Origin: Nelumbo lutea
Lineage: Eukaryota; Streptophyta; Magnoliopsida; Proteales; Nelumbonaceae
Length of the DNA: 64,000 nt
NCBI GenBank assembly: GCA_022828595.1
Contig: JAKGHH010000004.1
Span: 83,604,270-83,668,269 of the forward strand
Direction of reading: 5' to 3'
Part shown: in pieces, positions 44,813 through 55,734 of the stretch
How positions within the stretch are numbered: the first letter of the stretch is position 1
Layout of the letters: each line of letters begins with the position of its first letter
The notes under the pieces: model-generated
Database searches by the model: none
Told to the model about the DNA's origin: nothing
The model's input: only the letters and a program-made list of their open reading frames with translations
Translations under genes and position numbers: made by a program

Positions 44813-47800
44813 TTGTATCCTCACTTGAATCCAGCTGCATTAAGAAAGGACAAGAAACAACAGAAGGGTCATGCGACAAGTGGGAATCTTGTCACCAGCA
44901 ACAATGGTGACAACTCACAGAATATACCAACAGTGTCTTCTTCTCCTATGGGACAGGTTGCTGATTCCTCTGGAACTGGTGCTTTGGGCTTCACTGCTAG
45001 TGAGGTAGAGGTCCTTAGCCGGGCATTAGCTCGTGTAAGGAAAAATTCTTTTGCTTCCACCTCTCTTGCCAGATCAGGTATAGTCTCTGCCTTCAGTGCC
45101 ACTAGCTCTATTGACTCTACTTCTTGGGTTATTGATTCCGGTGCAACTGACCACATGACACATATGTCCTCCCTATTCTCTTCATATCATCTGTTGTCTG
45201 GTCAGGATAAGACGAGAGTTGCTGACGGGTCTTTCTCCACCATCTCTGGAAAGGGGGTGACCTAAGTAAGAACCTCTCTCTTAAATCAGTTCTACATGTT
45301 CCCAGTCTTACCTAAAATCTTTTGTCTGTTTCAAAACATACCAAAAATTTGAACTGTAGTATAACTTTTTTTCCTACTCATTGTGTCTTCTAGGACAGAT
45401 TGATGAGGAGAACGATTGGGAGCGGTCATGAGTATGAAGGCCTCTACTATTTTGATGCAGACATCGGTTCAGCCTTACAAGCATCTGCTGTTAGTAGTCT
45501 GGAGAGTGTGGAGTCAATAGCTAGGTTGCATCTTTGGCATGCTAGGCTAGGTCATGTGTCTTTCTCTTCATTAGAAATGTTGTTTCCCGAATTGTTTAAG
45601 GGCATTTCAAGTCAGAGTTTAATCTGTGAAGTATGTCAAATGTCAAAACAATGTAGAACTGTTTACCCAATTTCCAGTAATGAAATTTGTGCTCCTTTTG
45701 ATTTGGTTCATTATGATGTCTGGGGCCTTTCACCCATTGTTTCTATTGATGGCTTCCATTACTTCATCAGTTTTATTGATCACTACTCTCGATGTACATG
45801 GATCTACATGTTAAAACGACGAGATGAAGTACCATGGATAACTATGGCATTTTGCAAGATGATTGAAACGCAGTTTAATAAGAAGATTAAGCAATTCAGG
45901 ACAGATAATGCTGCTGAATATTTTGAAAAATCCTTGAACTTATTCATGGAAGATGTTGGCATATTACATCAATCATCCTGTGCTAATACCCCTCAGCAGA
46001 ATGGGGTTGCTAAGTGCAAGAATAGACATCTATTGGAGACAACTCGAGCCTTACTATTCCAGCACAAAGTCCCCAAGCAATACTAGTCTCAAGCTGTTCT
46101 TAATGCATCATATCTGATAAATCGGATGCCATCTAAGGTGTTGCGTATGAAAACCTCTTTCTCTGTTTTGTGTCCCACTCTTCCAGACTTTCCCCTTCCT
46201 CCTCGGGTCTTTGGCTGTATATGTTTCATACATGTGAAGGATCCAAAGAAGACTAAGCTGGATCCTAAGGCTACAAAGGGAATATTCTTGGGGTACTCTC
46301 CTACACAAAAAAGTTACAAGTGTTATGACCCTGTCTCCAAGAGAAAGTAGGTCACCAGAGATGTGGTCTTCTTTGAGTCTCAACCCTATTTTTAGTCTTC
46401 TTAGAATCCTCTTCAGGGGGAGACTGGTGGGATGGAAGAGGATTCTCATTCTCCCTCCTTTTTTGTTCCCCTATCTGCCTCGGGTCTTCCATCCTCTCCT
46501 CCTACTCCTTGTTGTGGCATTTCGGGTCAACCCAGTGAGGCTCCCACTGTACCGGTTACCTCTCCTTATGTTGTAGATGTTCCTAAAGGCTCTAGTAGGC
46601 AACAGAAAGAGATACTCACGTACAACAGAAGAAAAAGGGGCCCTCAACCTCATGACAGCAACCAATTGGACTCGGATCAATCTATCTCTACAATCCAAGG
46701 TAATTCCAACTCACATACTTCTGATTTGGATCTCCCTATTGCCCTCTGTAAGCCTATCCGCTCTTGCACCACCCGGCACCCCATTGCTGATTTTGTTTCT
46801 TACTCACATTTATCTCCTGCCTATCACTCCTTTGTGTCTGCTCTTTCCTCTGTACGTGTTCCTTCTAGGTACTCAGAGGCTGTGTCTGAACCAAGGTGGA
46901 AAGGAGCTATGAATGAAGAGATGAAAGCCCTAATGAAAGCAAGGACTTGGGAATTAGTGGATCTGCCAGAGGGGAAGACCACTGTTGGGTGCAAGTGGGT
47001 GTTTACTGTAAAGCACAGGGAGGATGGCTCCCTTGAAAGGTACAGGGCCAGTGGCAAAGGGGTTTACTCAAAAAGAAGGGATTGACTACAAAGAAACCTT
47101 TGCCCCAGTAGCAAAGCTCAACACAATTCGGGTTCTACTGTCACTAGTAGCAAATTTTTCATGGGAACTTCATCAGCTGGATGTGAAGAATGCCTTCCTA
47201 AATGGTGACCTTCATGAAGAGGTATTTATGGAACCTCCACCAGGCTATGACTTTGGTAGAAAGGTGTGCAAACTGAGGAGAGCATTATATGGGTTGAAGC
47301 AATCTCCCCGTGCATGATTTGAGAGGCTTTATGGGGCCATGAAGAAAGTGGGGTACACTCAGAGTGGTGCAGACCATACCTTGTTCATAAGGAGACAAGA
47401 TAGCAAACTTACGACACTCATTGTTTATGTGGATGATATGGTAATTACCGGGAATGACTTGGAAGAGATAAAAAGACTGAAGGAGTTTTTAGCTTTGGAA
47501 TTTGAGATCAAAGACTTGGGACATTTGAGATACTTTCTTGGGATTGAAAGTGCTAGGTCAAGAGAGGGAATTTACATATGTCAGTGGAAGTATGTTCTTG
47601 ACCTCCTAGAGGAAACATGCATGATAGGGTGTAGGCCAGCAGATACTCCAATAGAATAGAATCATGGCCTAGAGGAATCAGTAGGGGAGGACTAATGTGA
47701 TAGAGAGAGATACCAAAAATTGGTAGGGAAGCTGATATACTTATCCCTCACTCGGCCAGATATTGCTTATGCTGTGCATGTTGTCAGTCAGTTCATGCAC

Positions 47801-48376
47801 TCTCCAAAGATCCCTCATATGAAAGCAGTTGAAAGGATTCTCTGGTACTTGAAGACTTGCCCAGGAAAGGGAATTCTATTCAGGAAAAACAGTAGAATTG
47901 AAATTAAAGCTTTTACTGATGTAGATTGGGCTGGTTCTGTTGGAGACAAAAAATCAACTTTAGGATATTGTACATTTGTGAGAGGGAACCTGGTCACATG
48001 GTGTAGTAAGAAGCAGAATGTAGTTACTAGATCAAGTGCGGAAGTAGAATATCGAGCTATGGCTCACAAGGTTGCTGAACTCCTATGGTTCAGGACCCTT
48101 CTTAATGAGCTTGGTATTAAAGCTGAGGGTCCTCTCAGACTGTATTGTGACAACAAGGCTTCCATCAACATTGCAAATAACCCTGTGCAACATGACAGGA
48201 CAAAACATATTGAGATTGATTGACATTTTGTTAGAGAGAGAATAGTCTTGGGAGAACTCTGCATTCCTTACACTCCATCCGAGATGCAAATTGCAGATGT
48301 ACTGACTAAAGGGTTGGCTGCAACAAAGTTCATGGACCTTCTTTGCAAGCTAAACATGATTGACATCCATGCTTAA
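44813..48376 (+). pseudogene. Copia-1 pol, broken
   Basis: Protease has WVIDSGATDHMTHMSS (~45124), then a stop at 45263-45265. GAG-pre-integrase and integrase include HLWHARLGHVSFS, CEVCQMSKQC, FRTDNAAEYF and TPQQNGVAKCKN, with a stop at 46084-46086. After a linker come RT blocks [29 protein letters not shown] and [17 protein letters not shown], a stop after SPRA, and catalytic LIVYVDDMVITG (~47423). RNase H follows with RPDIAYAVHVVSQFM, DWAGSVGDKKSTLGY and DNKASINIA, a stop at 48221-48223 where Copia-10 has Arg, and the end at ~48376. At least five stops and two frameshifts are seen. Confidence 0.87.
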
Positions 48377-48389
48377 GCTTGAGGGGGAG

Positions 48390-48690
48390 TGTTAGGTTGA
48401 AGGTTTTTTATGTATTGATGGTTCGGCTAATAAGAGTTCTTATTAGCCTGTATTTGAGTTTAAGTTATTATGTACTGGGCCTGTGTTAATGGGCCTAAGC
48501 TTGTTTAGTGTTTTAAGTTGTCTGGGTGTCCCATCACTAATCAGGGGCATTCCAGTCTTTTTCTATAACATTGTACTATACTCTAATATAAATAATAGTA
48601 CTGTCGACTGGGCTATTCAGTTCAACATTCTCAGCATCTCTTGGTCTCTTTCTCTCTTCTGCTACTTCGGCTACAACATTTTAGCTTTCA
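48390..48690 (+). repeat. 3' LTR of Copia-1
   Basis: The LTR is 301 bp, begins TGTTAGGTTGAAGG and ends TTAGCTTTCA, and is followed by ACTCA. Confidence 0.92.
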
Positions 48691-48695
48691 ACTCA

Positions 48696-48980
48696 ATCTA
48701 AATAAAGCTTCCATTGCTAGTGAGGTCCTTTTTGTCGCAAGCAGAACAAATTCAAGATCAGATTATAACAGATAGCACTGTAAACATCATTATATGTCAT
48801 GTCCGGTTGCTGGAAATTCTTCATCATGCTGCTGTTATGATTAAATCGGTAAGCAATTGGTTTGCTTGATGGTATAGACTCAACCTCACATAAATGATTC
48901 ATCAGTTGTTATATAAGATCATTCTATTCAACCAAAGTGCAACTTTGTCTATCATGTATGTATAATATATACCTGTAGAG
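48696..48980. other. Short stretch between Copia-1 and the hAT-like element
   Basis: No gene is recognised. It may be original intron sequence of the OSCA-like gene. Confidence 0.4.
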
Positions 48981-49528
48981 CATAGTTTTCAAGGCGCCAA
49001 GGCGAGGCTAGGCGGTAGGGAGACGCCTTGTCGCCTAGTCACCTAGGCGCCCGCCTAGGCAATGGATTTTTTTTTAAGTGAAAAATACGTATCCTAGGTA
49101 GTTCCCTAGGTTCCATAACCATCTTTCCTTAATAACTATCCATAATTTTCATAAGAAAATTATAAACTTCATGTTTATGTCTAGAAAATCAACATATTTA
49201 TGAGAAGAAAAAGAACAAAGAAAAGAAAATTCGAAAAATATGGAGACTGAACCCATATTTTTGTTATATGAAAAGAAGAAAAGAAAAGGTCGAAGAAGTA
49301 ATGATATTTTTGTTTATAAGCACAAAAAATGAAGAAATTAGTTTATAAACACAAAAAATGAATATTTTGTTTAATAATGTCTATTTTATAATTATAATCT
49401 CAAAAAAGTAACAATATAAAAGTATTTTATAAGACACCATGCTAAACTGCTAGGTGACTGGGCAAGGCGAGCCTCCAAGGGTGCCTTGTCGCCTAGGCGC
49501 CCACCTAGGCATCGCCTTGACAACTATT
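48981..49528. mobile_element. hAT-like non-autonomous element, 548 bp
   Basis: The 8-bp duplication CTGTAGAG flanks it (48973-48980 and 49529-49536). The ends CATAGTTTTCAAGGCG and CGCCTTGACAACTATT are inverted repeats matching at 14 of 16 positions. Next to them are GC-rich subterminal stretches full of AGGCG/CGCCT words; the centre is very AT-rich. An 8-bp duplication fits the hAT superfamily. No transposase is present. A related remnant is at ~40335-40410. Confidence 0.72.
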
Positions 49529-49536
49529 CTGTAGAG

Positions 49537-50239
49537 TTCTCTATTTGTTGCATGTTCTTTCCATTATTTTTAAATTTAAAGATATTGAATTATGCTGCTG
49601 TAGACTGGGTCTAGATTTTACCAATCAATTTTGACAAGTAGCTTCATGTTCCTGTCGGAGCTCTCTTATCATTGTTTTAAAATCATTGTCCAACTAATGC
49701 TTAGATAAATTTCAGACACTGTTTAAGTATACCTACATCTTCATAGCATGATATTTTTCTCTATATTAATTTTGTTATTGTGCAGTACTCATTTTGGATC
49801 AGCTACATGAATCCTATTTTGTTATTCTACTCTATCAACAGCCATATCCTCCATCAATTGTGAATCCTCACATTAAACCACATCCTTTTCAGTTTCCCTC
49901 TAGTTTTATTGAACCTACAGCTTTTATTAAACTTCTAGCTGAACCATTCAATGGTCTTTTATGCACACAGGAAAGCCATTTAGGAGAGTTTTCATCTCAA
50001 CATCCACATCTTGGACACATAGTTTATAGACTGAAAATGACATCCTTGAGGTGTCTTTTTATTTTTGAAACAGGTATGGTATTGCATTCTATTTGTACAC
50101 CAAGGAATTGTAATATACGACAGTACCAAAACACTATATGTTGGAGTAACAATTCAGTATCCCTTTAAATAGATTGTGCAATGAAATCCAATGCAAAGAG
50201 TGCCAATTGATTTTTCTTTTCTATCACTTCAAATGTACA
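49537..50239. other. Stretch without recognised genes, probably LTR of Copia-7
   Basis: The open frame on the plus strand at 49794-50168 has no family signature. The position directly 3' of the Copia-7 RNase H end suggests that part of this is its 3' LTR, but no partner LTR was found. Confidence 0.35.
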
Positions 50240-50341
50240 ATCCCTACCCTTGAAAATTACAAGCATCTCAACCCTGACTTTTGGTAAAGATATCAGCTAC
50301 TTGCCTACTTGGTCTTTTGTTGATATATGGTGTAACAATAT
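50240..50341 (-). pseudogene. Old Copia-7 RNase H tail
   Basis: The minus strand, in shifted frames, resembles ...VSTKDQVADIFTKAL, the end of a Copia RNase H (STKDQVG, ADIFTK words near 50270-50325). It is separated from the rest of Copia-7 by element A. It ends where the duplicated AATAT of element A begins. Confidence 0.5.
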
Positions 50342-50873
50342 TGTTATGGGCCCACGAATAGGATCTCGTCACGGGTCGGTCCACAGGGAAAACCTCCTGT
50401 TTTCCCTTGTTCCTCCCCTTTCTTGAGGAACCTATCTTGGAGCCTTAATGGTGATTTGTTCAAGAGATCACCAATTCTCCTTTGCTATTTTCTTGACTGA
50501 ATTTTGATGCCTTTATTGAATAATATCAGCTCCTTAAATAGGAGATTACAAGAGATAAGGGTCCTACTTTTAGGAAGACTCCTTGCTAAATAGGAAGACT
50601 CCCTACTAATCTATCCTACTGAACTGATAAGATAAGATAAGACTGAACTGGTAAGATAAGATAAGACTCCCTTAATCTATCCTAGTGAACTGATAAGATA
50701 AGATAAGACTGAACTGATAAGATAAGATAAGGCTCCCTTAATCTATCCTACTGAACTGATAGGATAAGAACTGTATCTAGATAGAATTAGATAAGATGAG
50801 AATCAGAAAATCTTGCTCCCTTTACTGCTGCTGCCGGCGGTGATATGTCTTCCCAATAAAAGCGTCCACATCA
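50342..50873 (-). repeat. 3' LTR of element A, with GATAAG arrays
   Basis: This 532-bp LTR contains about a dozen GATAAG/GATAAGATAAG units at 50620-50790 arranged with CTGAACT spacers. On the minus strand it starts TGATGTGGACGC and ends GGGCCCATAACA. Confidence 0.88.
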
Positions 50874-51215
50874 TTACTCCCCTCCTGGACTAAAAGCTTG
50901 TCCTCAAGCTCGAATTTAGGATGGGTGTCTTGAAACACAGTGAAAAGAATCCAGGATAGGTGGAATGATTTTGCCCTCCTGGATCGGGTTCCAATGAAGA
51001 GGGTTCATCCTCATCTTCCTCTTGTTCCACCAGGAGGGAGAAAAGTCTCTTGCACTTGTGCCCTGCTGAGTAAAGTTCATCACAATTAAAACACTATCCC
51101 CTCGCCCTGCGTTCCACCATCTCAGCCCTGGACAAGTGCTTAATAGGGGGTGCAATAACGCTGCTCCCCACATGGGGTGCTGATCTAGAATTTTTGCTCA
51201 TCTGTGGTTTCGTTC
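50874..51215 (-). pseudogene. Element A gag C terminus fused to integrase/chromodomain end
   Basis: The minus strand reads IKHLSRAEMVERRARG, a stop, then CFNCDELYSAGHKC (cysteine-histidine pattern C-x2-C-x7-H-x-C) and LLVEQEEDEDEPSSLEP. After a frame change the sequence encodes THPKFELEDKLLVQEG, the last residues of a chromodomain-bearing integrase, just before the 3' LTR. Several kilobases of pol that normally lie between are missing. Confidence 0.7.
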
Positions 51216-51980
51216 TTAGCTGGCTGCTGAAGATGGAGCCATTCCGAGTGGTCCCGGGGATGCCCATGCTGCTGGAGGCCACCCTATACTGATACTTCCG
51301 CGGTTGAGTTGCAGCTTGCGTTCAAAGGCGCGAGCCAAATTCATAGCAGTAACCAGATTGGGGGGATTTTGCATTTCCACATCCACCCTCAAGGTTTTTG
51401 CTAACCCCGCGGTGAACATGTCAACCTGCTGGTCTGGTCATACCGATGATGCTCTTGCAAGGAGGGTCTGAAACCGACGCTGATCTGGTCATACCTAATG
51501 GGTTGCTTGTTAATGGGGGCCCAAATCTGAGAAGGCAGTAGGATTTGAATTGGGTCCAACTGAGCCCGGGTTCCTCCTGCTCCAATTTATAAAGCCAGAG
51601 CTGCGCCTCTTCCGTCATGTGGAATGCGGCTAAGCTTAACTTGTCGTTGTCCCCTGTCCGTTGGTTGCGGAAGAACTGCTCACATCTGTACAGCCATCCC
51701 AAAGGATCTCCGTTGTCGTTGTAAGAAGGGAACTCCAGCCTGCTGTACTTGGGAACGACCGCGGCTACCGGGGCGACGACTTGTTGTTCAGCGGACGATT
51801 CCGTCCAGTCTGGTCGGCGGCTGTTTGTGGTTGTAGCCCCTTCTGGATTCCTTTCCTTGTTAGAGAAATACAACTCCATCAAGCGCCGTAACTCTCAGGC
51901 ATTGTCCTTGATTTCGCGTACCTCCGTGCTGTTCTCCACGAGCCTGTGCTCTAGTTCGTGGACCCGTGTACCTCCGTGAC
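51216..51980 (-). pseudogene. Element A gag (Ty3/Gypsy Retrotrans_gag)
   Basis: The minus strand shows, from ~51970, a charged coiled-coil-like stretch (HELEHRLVENSTEVREIKD). Then come LMELYFSNKERNPEG, SRLEFPSYNDNGDPLGWL, YRCEQFFRNQRT, LSLAAFHMTEEAQLWLYK and FKSYCLLRFGPP, the Retrotrans_gag core, and after a frameshift MFTAGLAKTLRVDVEM and NLVTAMNLARAFERK. Gln codons CAG are intact at EEAQLW and LEQEE, where element B has TAG stops. An early TGA and a frameshift near 51450 break the frame. Its zinc-knuckle-like part is at ~51080. Confidence 0.82.
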
Positions 51981-52090
51981 GTTTGGCTCTGATACCAAAC
52001 GTTTGGCTCGGACATCGTCCTTGATCGCCCATGACATTTGGCTCGGACATCGTCCTTGATCGCCCATGACGTTTGGCTCTGATACCAAAT
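51970..52090 (-). repeat. Duplicated primer-binding region of element A
   Basis: TTTGGCTCTGATACCA (minus strand TGGTATCAGAGCCAAA) occurs at ~51977-51992 and again at ~52073-52088. Between them are two tandem copies of a ~40-bp unit with GGCTCGGACATCGTCC and TTGATCGCCCATGAC. Confidence 0.75.
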
Positions 52091-52624
52091 TGTTATGGGC
52101 CCGCGAATAGGATCTCGTCACGGGTCGGCCCACGGGGAAAACCTCATGTTTTCCTTTGTTCCTCCCCTTTCTTGAGGAACCTATCTTGGCGCCTTAATGG
52201 TGATTTGTTCAAGAGATCACCAACTCTCCTTTGCTATTTTCTTGACTGAAATTTTCGATGCCTTTATTGAATAATATCAGCTCCTTAAATAGGAGATTAC
52301 AAGAGATAAGAGTCCTACTTTTAGGAAGACTCCTTGCTAATTAGGAAGACTCCCTACTAATCTATCCTACTGAACTGATAAGATAAGATAAGACTGAACT
52401 GATAAGATAAGATAAGATTCCCTTAATCTATCCTAGTGAACTGATAAGATAAGATAAGACTGAACTGATAAGATAAGATAAGGCTCCCTTAATCTATCCT
52501 ACTGAACTGATAAGATAAGAACGGTATCTAGCTAGAATTAGATAAGATGAGAATCAACAAATCTTGCTCCCTTTACTGCTGCTGACGGCGGTGATATGTC
52601 TTCCCAATAAAAGCGTCCACATCA
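52091..52624 (-). repeat. 5' LTR of element A
   Basis: This 534-bp copy of the same LTR has a small number of substitutions against the 3' copy and carries the same GATAAG arrays (52375-52540). Confidence 0.88.
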
Positions 52625-52629
52625 AATAT

Positions 52630-53098
52630 CCCCACTTGTTACTTTCTCTCACGAAATGTCAGTCAAATTCAATATGTTTGGTTCTTTAATGAAACATTGG
52701 ATTGGAAGCTATATGTGCAGCAACTTGGTTGTCACAAAACAACCTATTGGGCTGACTCACCGGAATGTTTACTTCCTGAAAAAAATGTTTCAACCAAATC
52801 AATTCACAGGTAGCATGAGCCATTTTCCTTGTACTCATCTTTGGCACTACTCCTAGAAATCAACCTGTAGTAGATTTTCTATTCATTAGGGACCTCGCCC
52901 AATCCGCATCTGAATATCCTTCTAGAAATATGTCTCCCCCTTTCTTATACAACAAGCCACAACTTGGAACACCCTTTAAATACCACAATACTCTCATAAC
53001 ACCATCCCAATGAGCAATTGTGGGATTTTGCATAAACTAATTAAACACACCAACATTGAATAAGATATCAGGCCTGGTGATAACGAGGCAGATCAGCT
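52630..53098 (-). pseudogene. Old Copia-7 RNase H piece
   Basis: The minus strand reads, with frame breaks, RPDILFNVGVF, LWYLKGVPSCGLLYKKGGD, GYSDADWARSLMNRKSTTG, HATCELIWLKHFF, LFCDNQVAAHIASNPMFH and TKHIEFD, the RT end and RNase H of a Copia element. Upstream it is cut by the MULE-like insertion, downstream by element A. Confidence 0.75.
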
Positions 53099-53108
53099 TG
53101 CCTACAAG

Positions 53109-54162
53109 CAAGGTTTAAAATGTCGATGTCGATGGAAATGTTGCTTACCAAAATATAGGACATATGTCGGAAATGTTGAGGGGAAATATTGTAAAAATTA
53201 GAGACATTGTGGAAATGTTATGAAATATGTGGAAATATGCAATGATATTTTGTAAAATAATAAAAGAAGCATTAAGACATATTTCTAAGCTATTATCTTA
53301 TTCCCAACCATTATATAAAGCTAAGAAACTAAGATCAATAACAAATTAGTAAATGACGATTTACTAATCTATTATGCATTTTGATGTTTTTACAAGGTTA
53401 TCTGATATTTTATTTTCTTATTTTTAATTCTGATTTATTATAAATTATAATATATTTATTTCACACTAGTAAATAGAAATACATTTATTCTGATTTTTTA
53501 AATATTAAAGTTATAATACATTATGTTTTATTATAAATTTAATAAACTGATTCTCCTTTTTGTAGTCTTAAGATTATGATAAATTCTGATTTCTTATAAC
53601 ACTTAATGAATTTATTATGATTTTTAATACTAAACTTATAATAAATTATGATTTAGTATAAAATTTAATAAATTTATTTTGATTTTTTATATTAAATGTA
53701 GAATATGATTTATTAAAAAATTTAATAAACATTTTCTGATTTTAATAAATACTAACTAGTTAATATTTGATTACTTTAAAAATATTTTATGTTTTATATT
53801 ATAAAATAATTAATTTACTTTTGTTTTTATATTTTGTTAATTCTTTTTTATAAATATTTTATTTGAAATATTAAATTGAAATTATTAATGGAATAATTTA
53901 TATTAATAAACTTATTATAATAATATAATATATTGATATACATTAGTTGGCATCCTGTCGACATTATCGAGATCTTGTCGACATAATAGGAAAAACTGCC
54001 ATTTTTTTTGTTATTTGGACCGACTTGGTTGACCTTTCCGAAATATCGGAAATGTCGACTGAAATAATGTAATTTTTATATTACCATCCATTTTCATGTC
54101 AGTGAGCCTCGACATCGACATATATCGAGCGACGTTAGTGACTTTCGCGACATTTGAAACCA
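53109..54162. mobile_element. MULE-like non-autonomous element, 1054 bp
   Basis: A 10-bp duplication TGCCTACAAG flanks it (53099-53108 and 54163-54172). The ends GGTTTAAAATGTCG (from 53112) and CGACATTTGAAACC are inverted repeats, 13 of 14 matching, with further inverted similarity inside (GTCGATGTCGA against TCGACATCGAC). The centre is extremely AT-rich, with many TTTATTATAAATTT-like words. A 9-10 bp duplication fits Mutator-like elements. No coding region is present. Confidence 0.75.
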
Positions 54163-54172
54163 TGCCTACAAG

Positions 54173-55480
54173 TCACCTATACCTTGCAGGGTATTCTAAT
54201 GGCTCCCCCCAATTATCAATCATCCTTATATTGGGATCCATAGAGTCTCCATGGGCTTGGATCCCAATAATCCAGTTTCCCCTAACATGTCCAAAACATA
54301 CTTTCTCAGAGAGAGATTCCCCACTTTGACTGGGCAACCTCAGTGTACAAGAAGTACTTCAATGTTCCTAGGGCTTTGGTTTGAAAATGTTATAGGAATT
54401 GCTTCAGTTCATTGATGCCATGTGAATCATTACCAATAAGAAGAATATCACCAACATGAACTGCCAAGATGATCTTCCTAGAGGTGGTATCCCTGCTAAA
54501 TAATGAGTGAACAACATTGCACTGATTCAAACCATAATCTTGCACCACACTACTAAATATACCAAACCATGCCTGTGGGGACTACTTTAGTCCATAAATA
54601 GCCTTTCTCAACCTGCATACTTTACCTAAATCCCCCTAAGAAACATACCCAGGAGGTTGCTCCATATACAGTTCCTCCTAAAGGTCACCTTGGAAGAAGG
54701 CATTCATGACATCAAGTTGAAACAAGGATCAGTCAAAGTGAGCAACTAAAGAGATGAGAACCCATATAGAGCCAATTTTATCCATAGATGAAAAGGCCTT
54801 AGAATAGTCCACCCCATATGTTTGTGTATGTCCCTTGGAAACAAGATGAACTTTGAACCATTCAATGCTACCATCCTGATAGTGTTTAATTGTATAAACC
54901 CATGTACAACCAACTACTTTTTGCTTGCTTCACAAGGGACAAAGACGTGAGATCCCAAGTATGGTTGGACTAAAGAGCATCAAAATCTTCATTAATCACT
55001 TTTTTCCAATCAGGAAAGGAGAGAGCTTCCTGGATAGAACATGGCAACAACATATAGGACAAAAGAGAAACAAACCTCTTATATGAAGGAGATAAGTGAG
55101 CAGATGAAACATATCTAGAAAGAGGATTTGTGCAAGCAACGCTTACCCTTACGGAGAGCAATAGGGAGATCAAGATCTGAAGATAGCAAATTTGTCGATG
55201 GTGAAGGCTCAGGTGGAGGGTCAGAAGTTAGAACGGAAGTAGCTGTTGATGGTAGTTCTAACTGTTGATCACATTAGGAGTACACTATAAATCAATGGCC
55301 GAAGAGGCTCCTCAAAAGTGGGCAATGGAATAAAAACATCACTAGACTCAGAAGGAAGAGGAAGAGAAGGAGATGGTTCACCTAGAGAAATTGGGTAAGT
55401 TCTCAAAAATAGTAACATCTAGTGCAAGAGTAACCAAGGAACATCTAATGGCTCGAGGGTAAAGTTTGTCATGGCTTGGA
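54173..55480 (-). pseudogene. Old Copia-7 integrase end and RT
   Basis: The minus strand reads SSAHLSPSYKRFVSLLS and IQEALSFPDWKKVINEDFDAL (~55110-54970), the linker and RT start. Then come QLDVMNAFFQGDL, PPGY, VCRLRKAIYGLK and SPQAWF. The YVDD equivalent is degraded to HVGDILLIGND (~54440), which lacks the catalytic YVDD motif. Many stops. It continues at 53098 after removal of the MULE-like element. Confidence 0.72.
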
Positions 55481-55734
55481 CCTAGTTTATGAACAAAGCA
55501 CAAGCAACCAAACACCATGGAGGAAAAAAGAAGGGATATAGAGAAATTCAAACGTCACTAGTTTGAATCAGGTATGTTGGTTCACCCACCCAGAAAATAA
55601 GAAATTATATTAAGTCTAAATAGTGTGAAAGGATAATTATGTCCCTCAAAACAAGAGAAAATACAAATACAAGTAAAGAAAAAAGGGAGAAATTACAACA
55701 AGATAAGATACAAGCAATGCACAATATAAACATG
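55481..55734. other. Stretch between Copia-7 and element B; no gene
   Basis: AT-rich sequence that would directly abut 58154 if element B were removed. It does not continue the RNase H found there, so an older junction lies here. Confidence 0.4.

Larger units (their letters stand above)
43051..48690 (+). mobile_element. Copia-1: structurally complete Ty1/Copia retrotransposon, 5640 bp, inactive
   Basis: The LTRs (303 and 301 bp) are flanked by the duplication ACTCA (43046-43050 and 48691-48695). The primer-binding site TGGTATCAGAGC starts at 43354 and the polypurine tract GAGGGGGAG lies at 48381-48389. The LTRs differ by about nine substitutions and a 2-bp indel by eye (~3%). Gag, protease, integrase, RT and RNase H follow in order, broken by stops and frameshifts. 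The pol region is close to Copia-10 at the right edge, and the LTR and leader to Copia-5. It lies in the presumed upstream intron of the OSCA-like gene, opposite in orientation. Confidence 0.93.
50342..52624 (-). mobile_element. Element A: non-autonomous LTR element with gag and a chromodomain tail, 2283 bp
   Basis: LTRs of 532 and 534 bp (50342-50873, 52091-52624) are flanked by AATAT (50337-50341 and 52625-52629). On the minus strand a primer-binding-like TTGGTATCAGAGCC follows the 5' LTR. The ~1.2-kb interior holds Ty3/Gypsy-type gag, a zinc-knuckle-like CFNCDELYSAGHKC, an acidic tail, and then directly HPKFELEDKLLVQEG, the end of a chromovirus-type integrase/chromodomain. Protease, RT, RNase H and the integrase core are absent. 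Element B has the same layout. It is inserted in Copia-7. Confidence 0.85.

Noticed and set aside
48717..48902. Possible upstream exon of the OSCA-like gene
   Set aside because: The minus-strand frame shows no OSCA motif and no membrane segment in the expected order.
49794..50168. 124-codon plus-strand frame
   Set aside because: No domain or family signature, and it lies where the 3' LTR of old Copia-7 is expected. Treated as chance.
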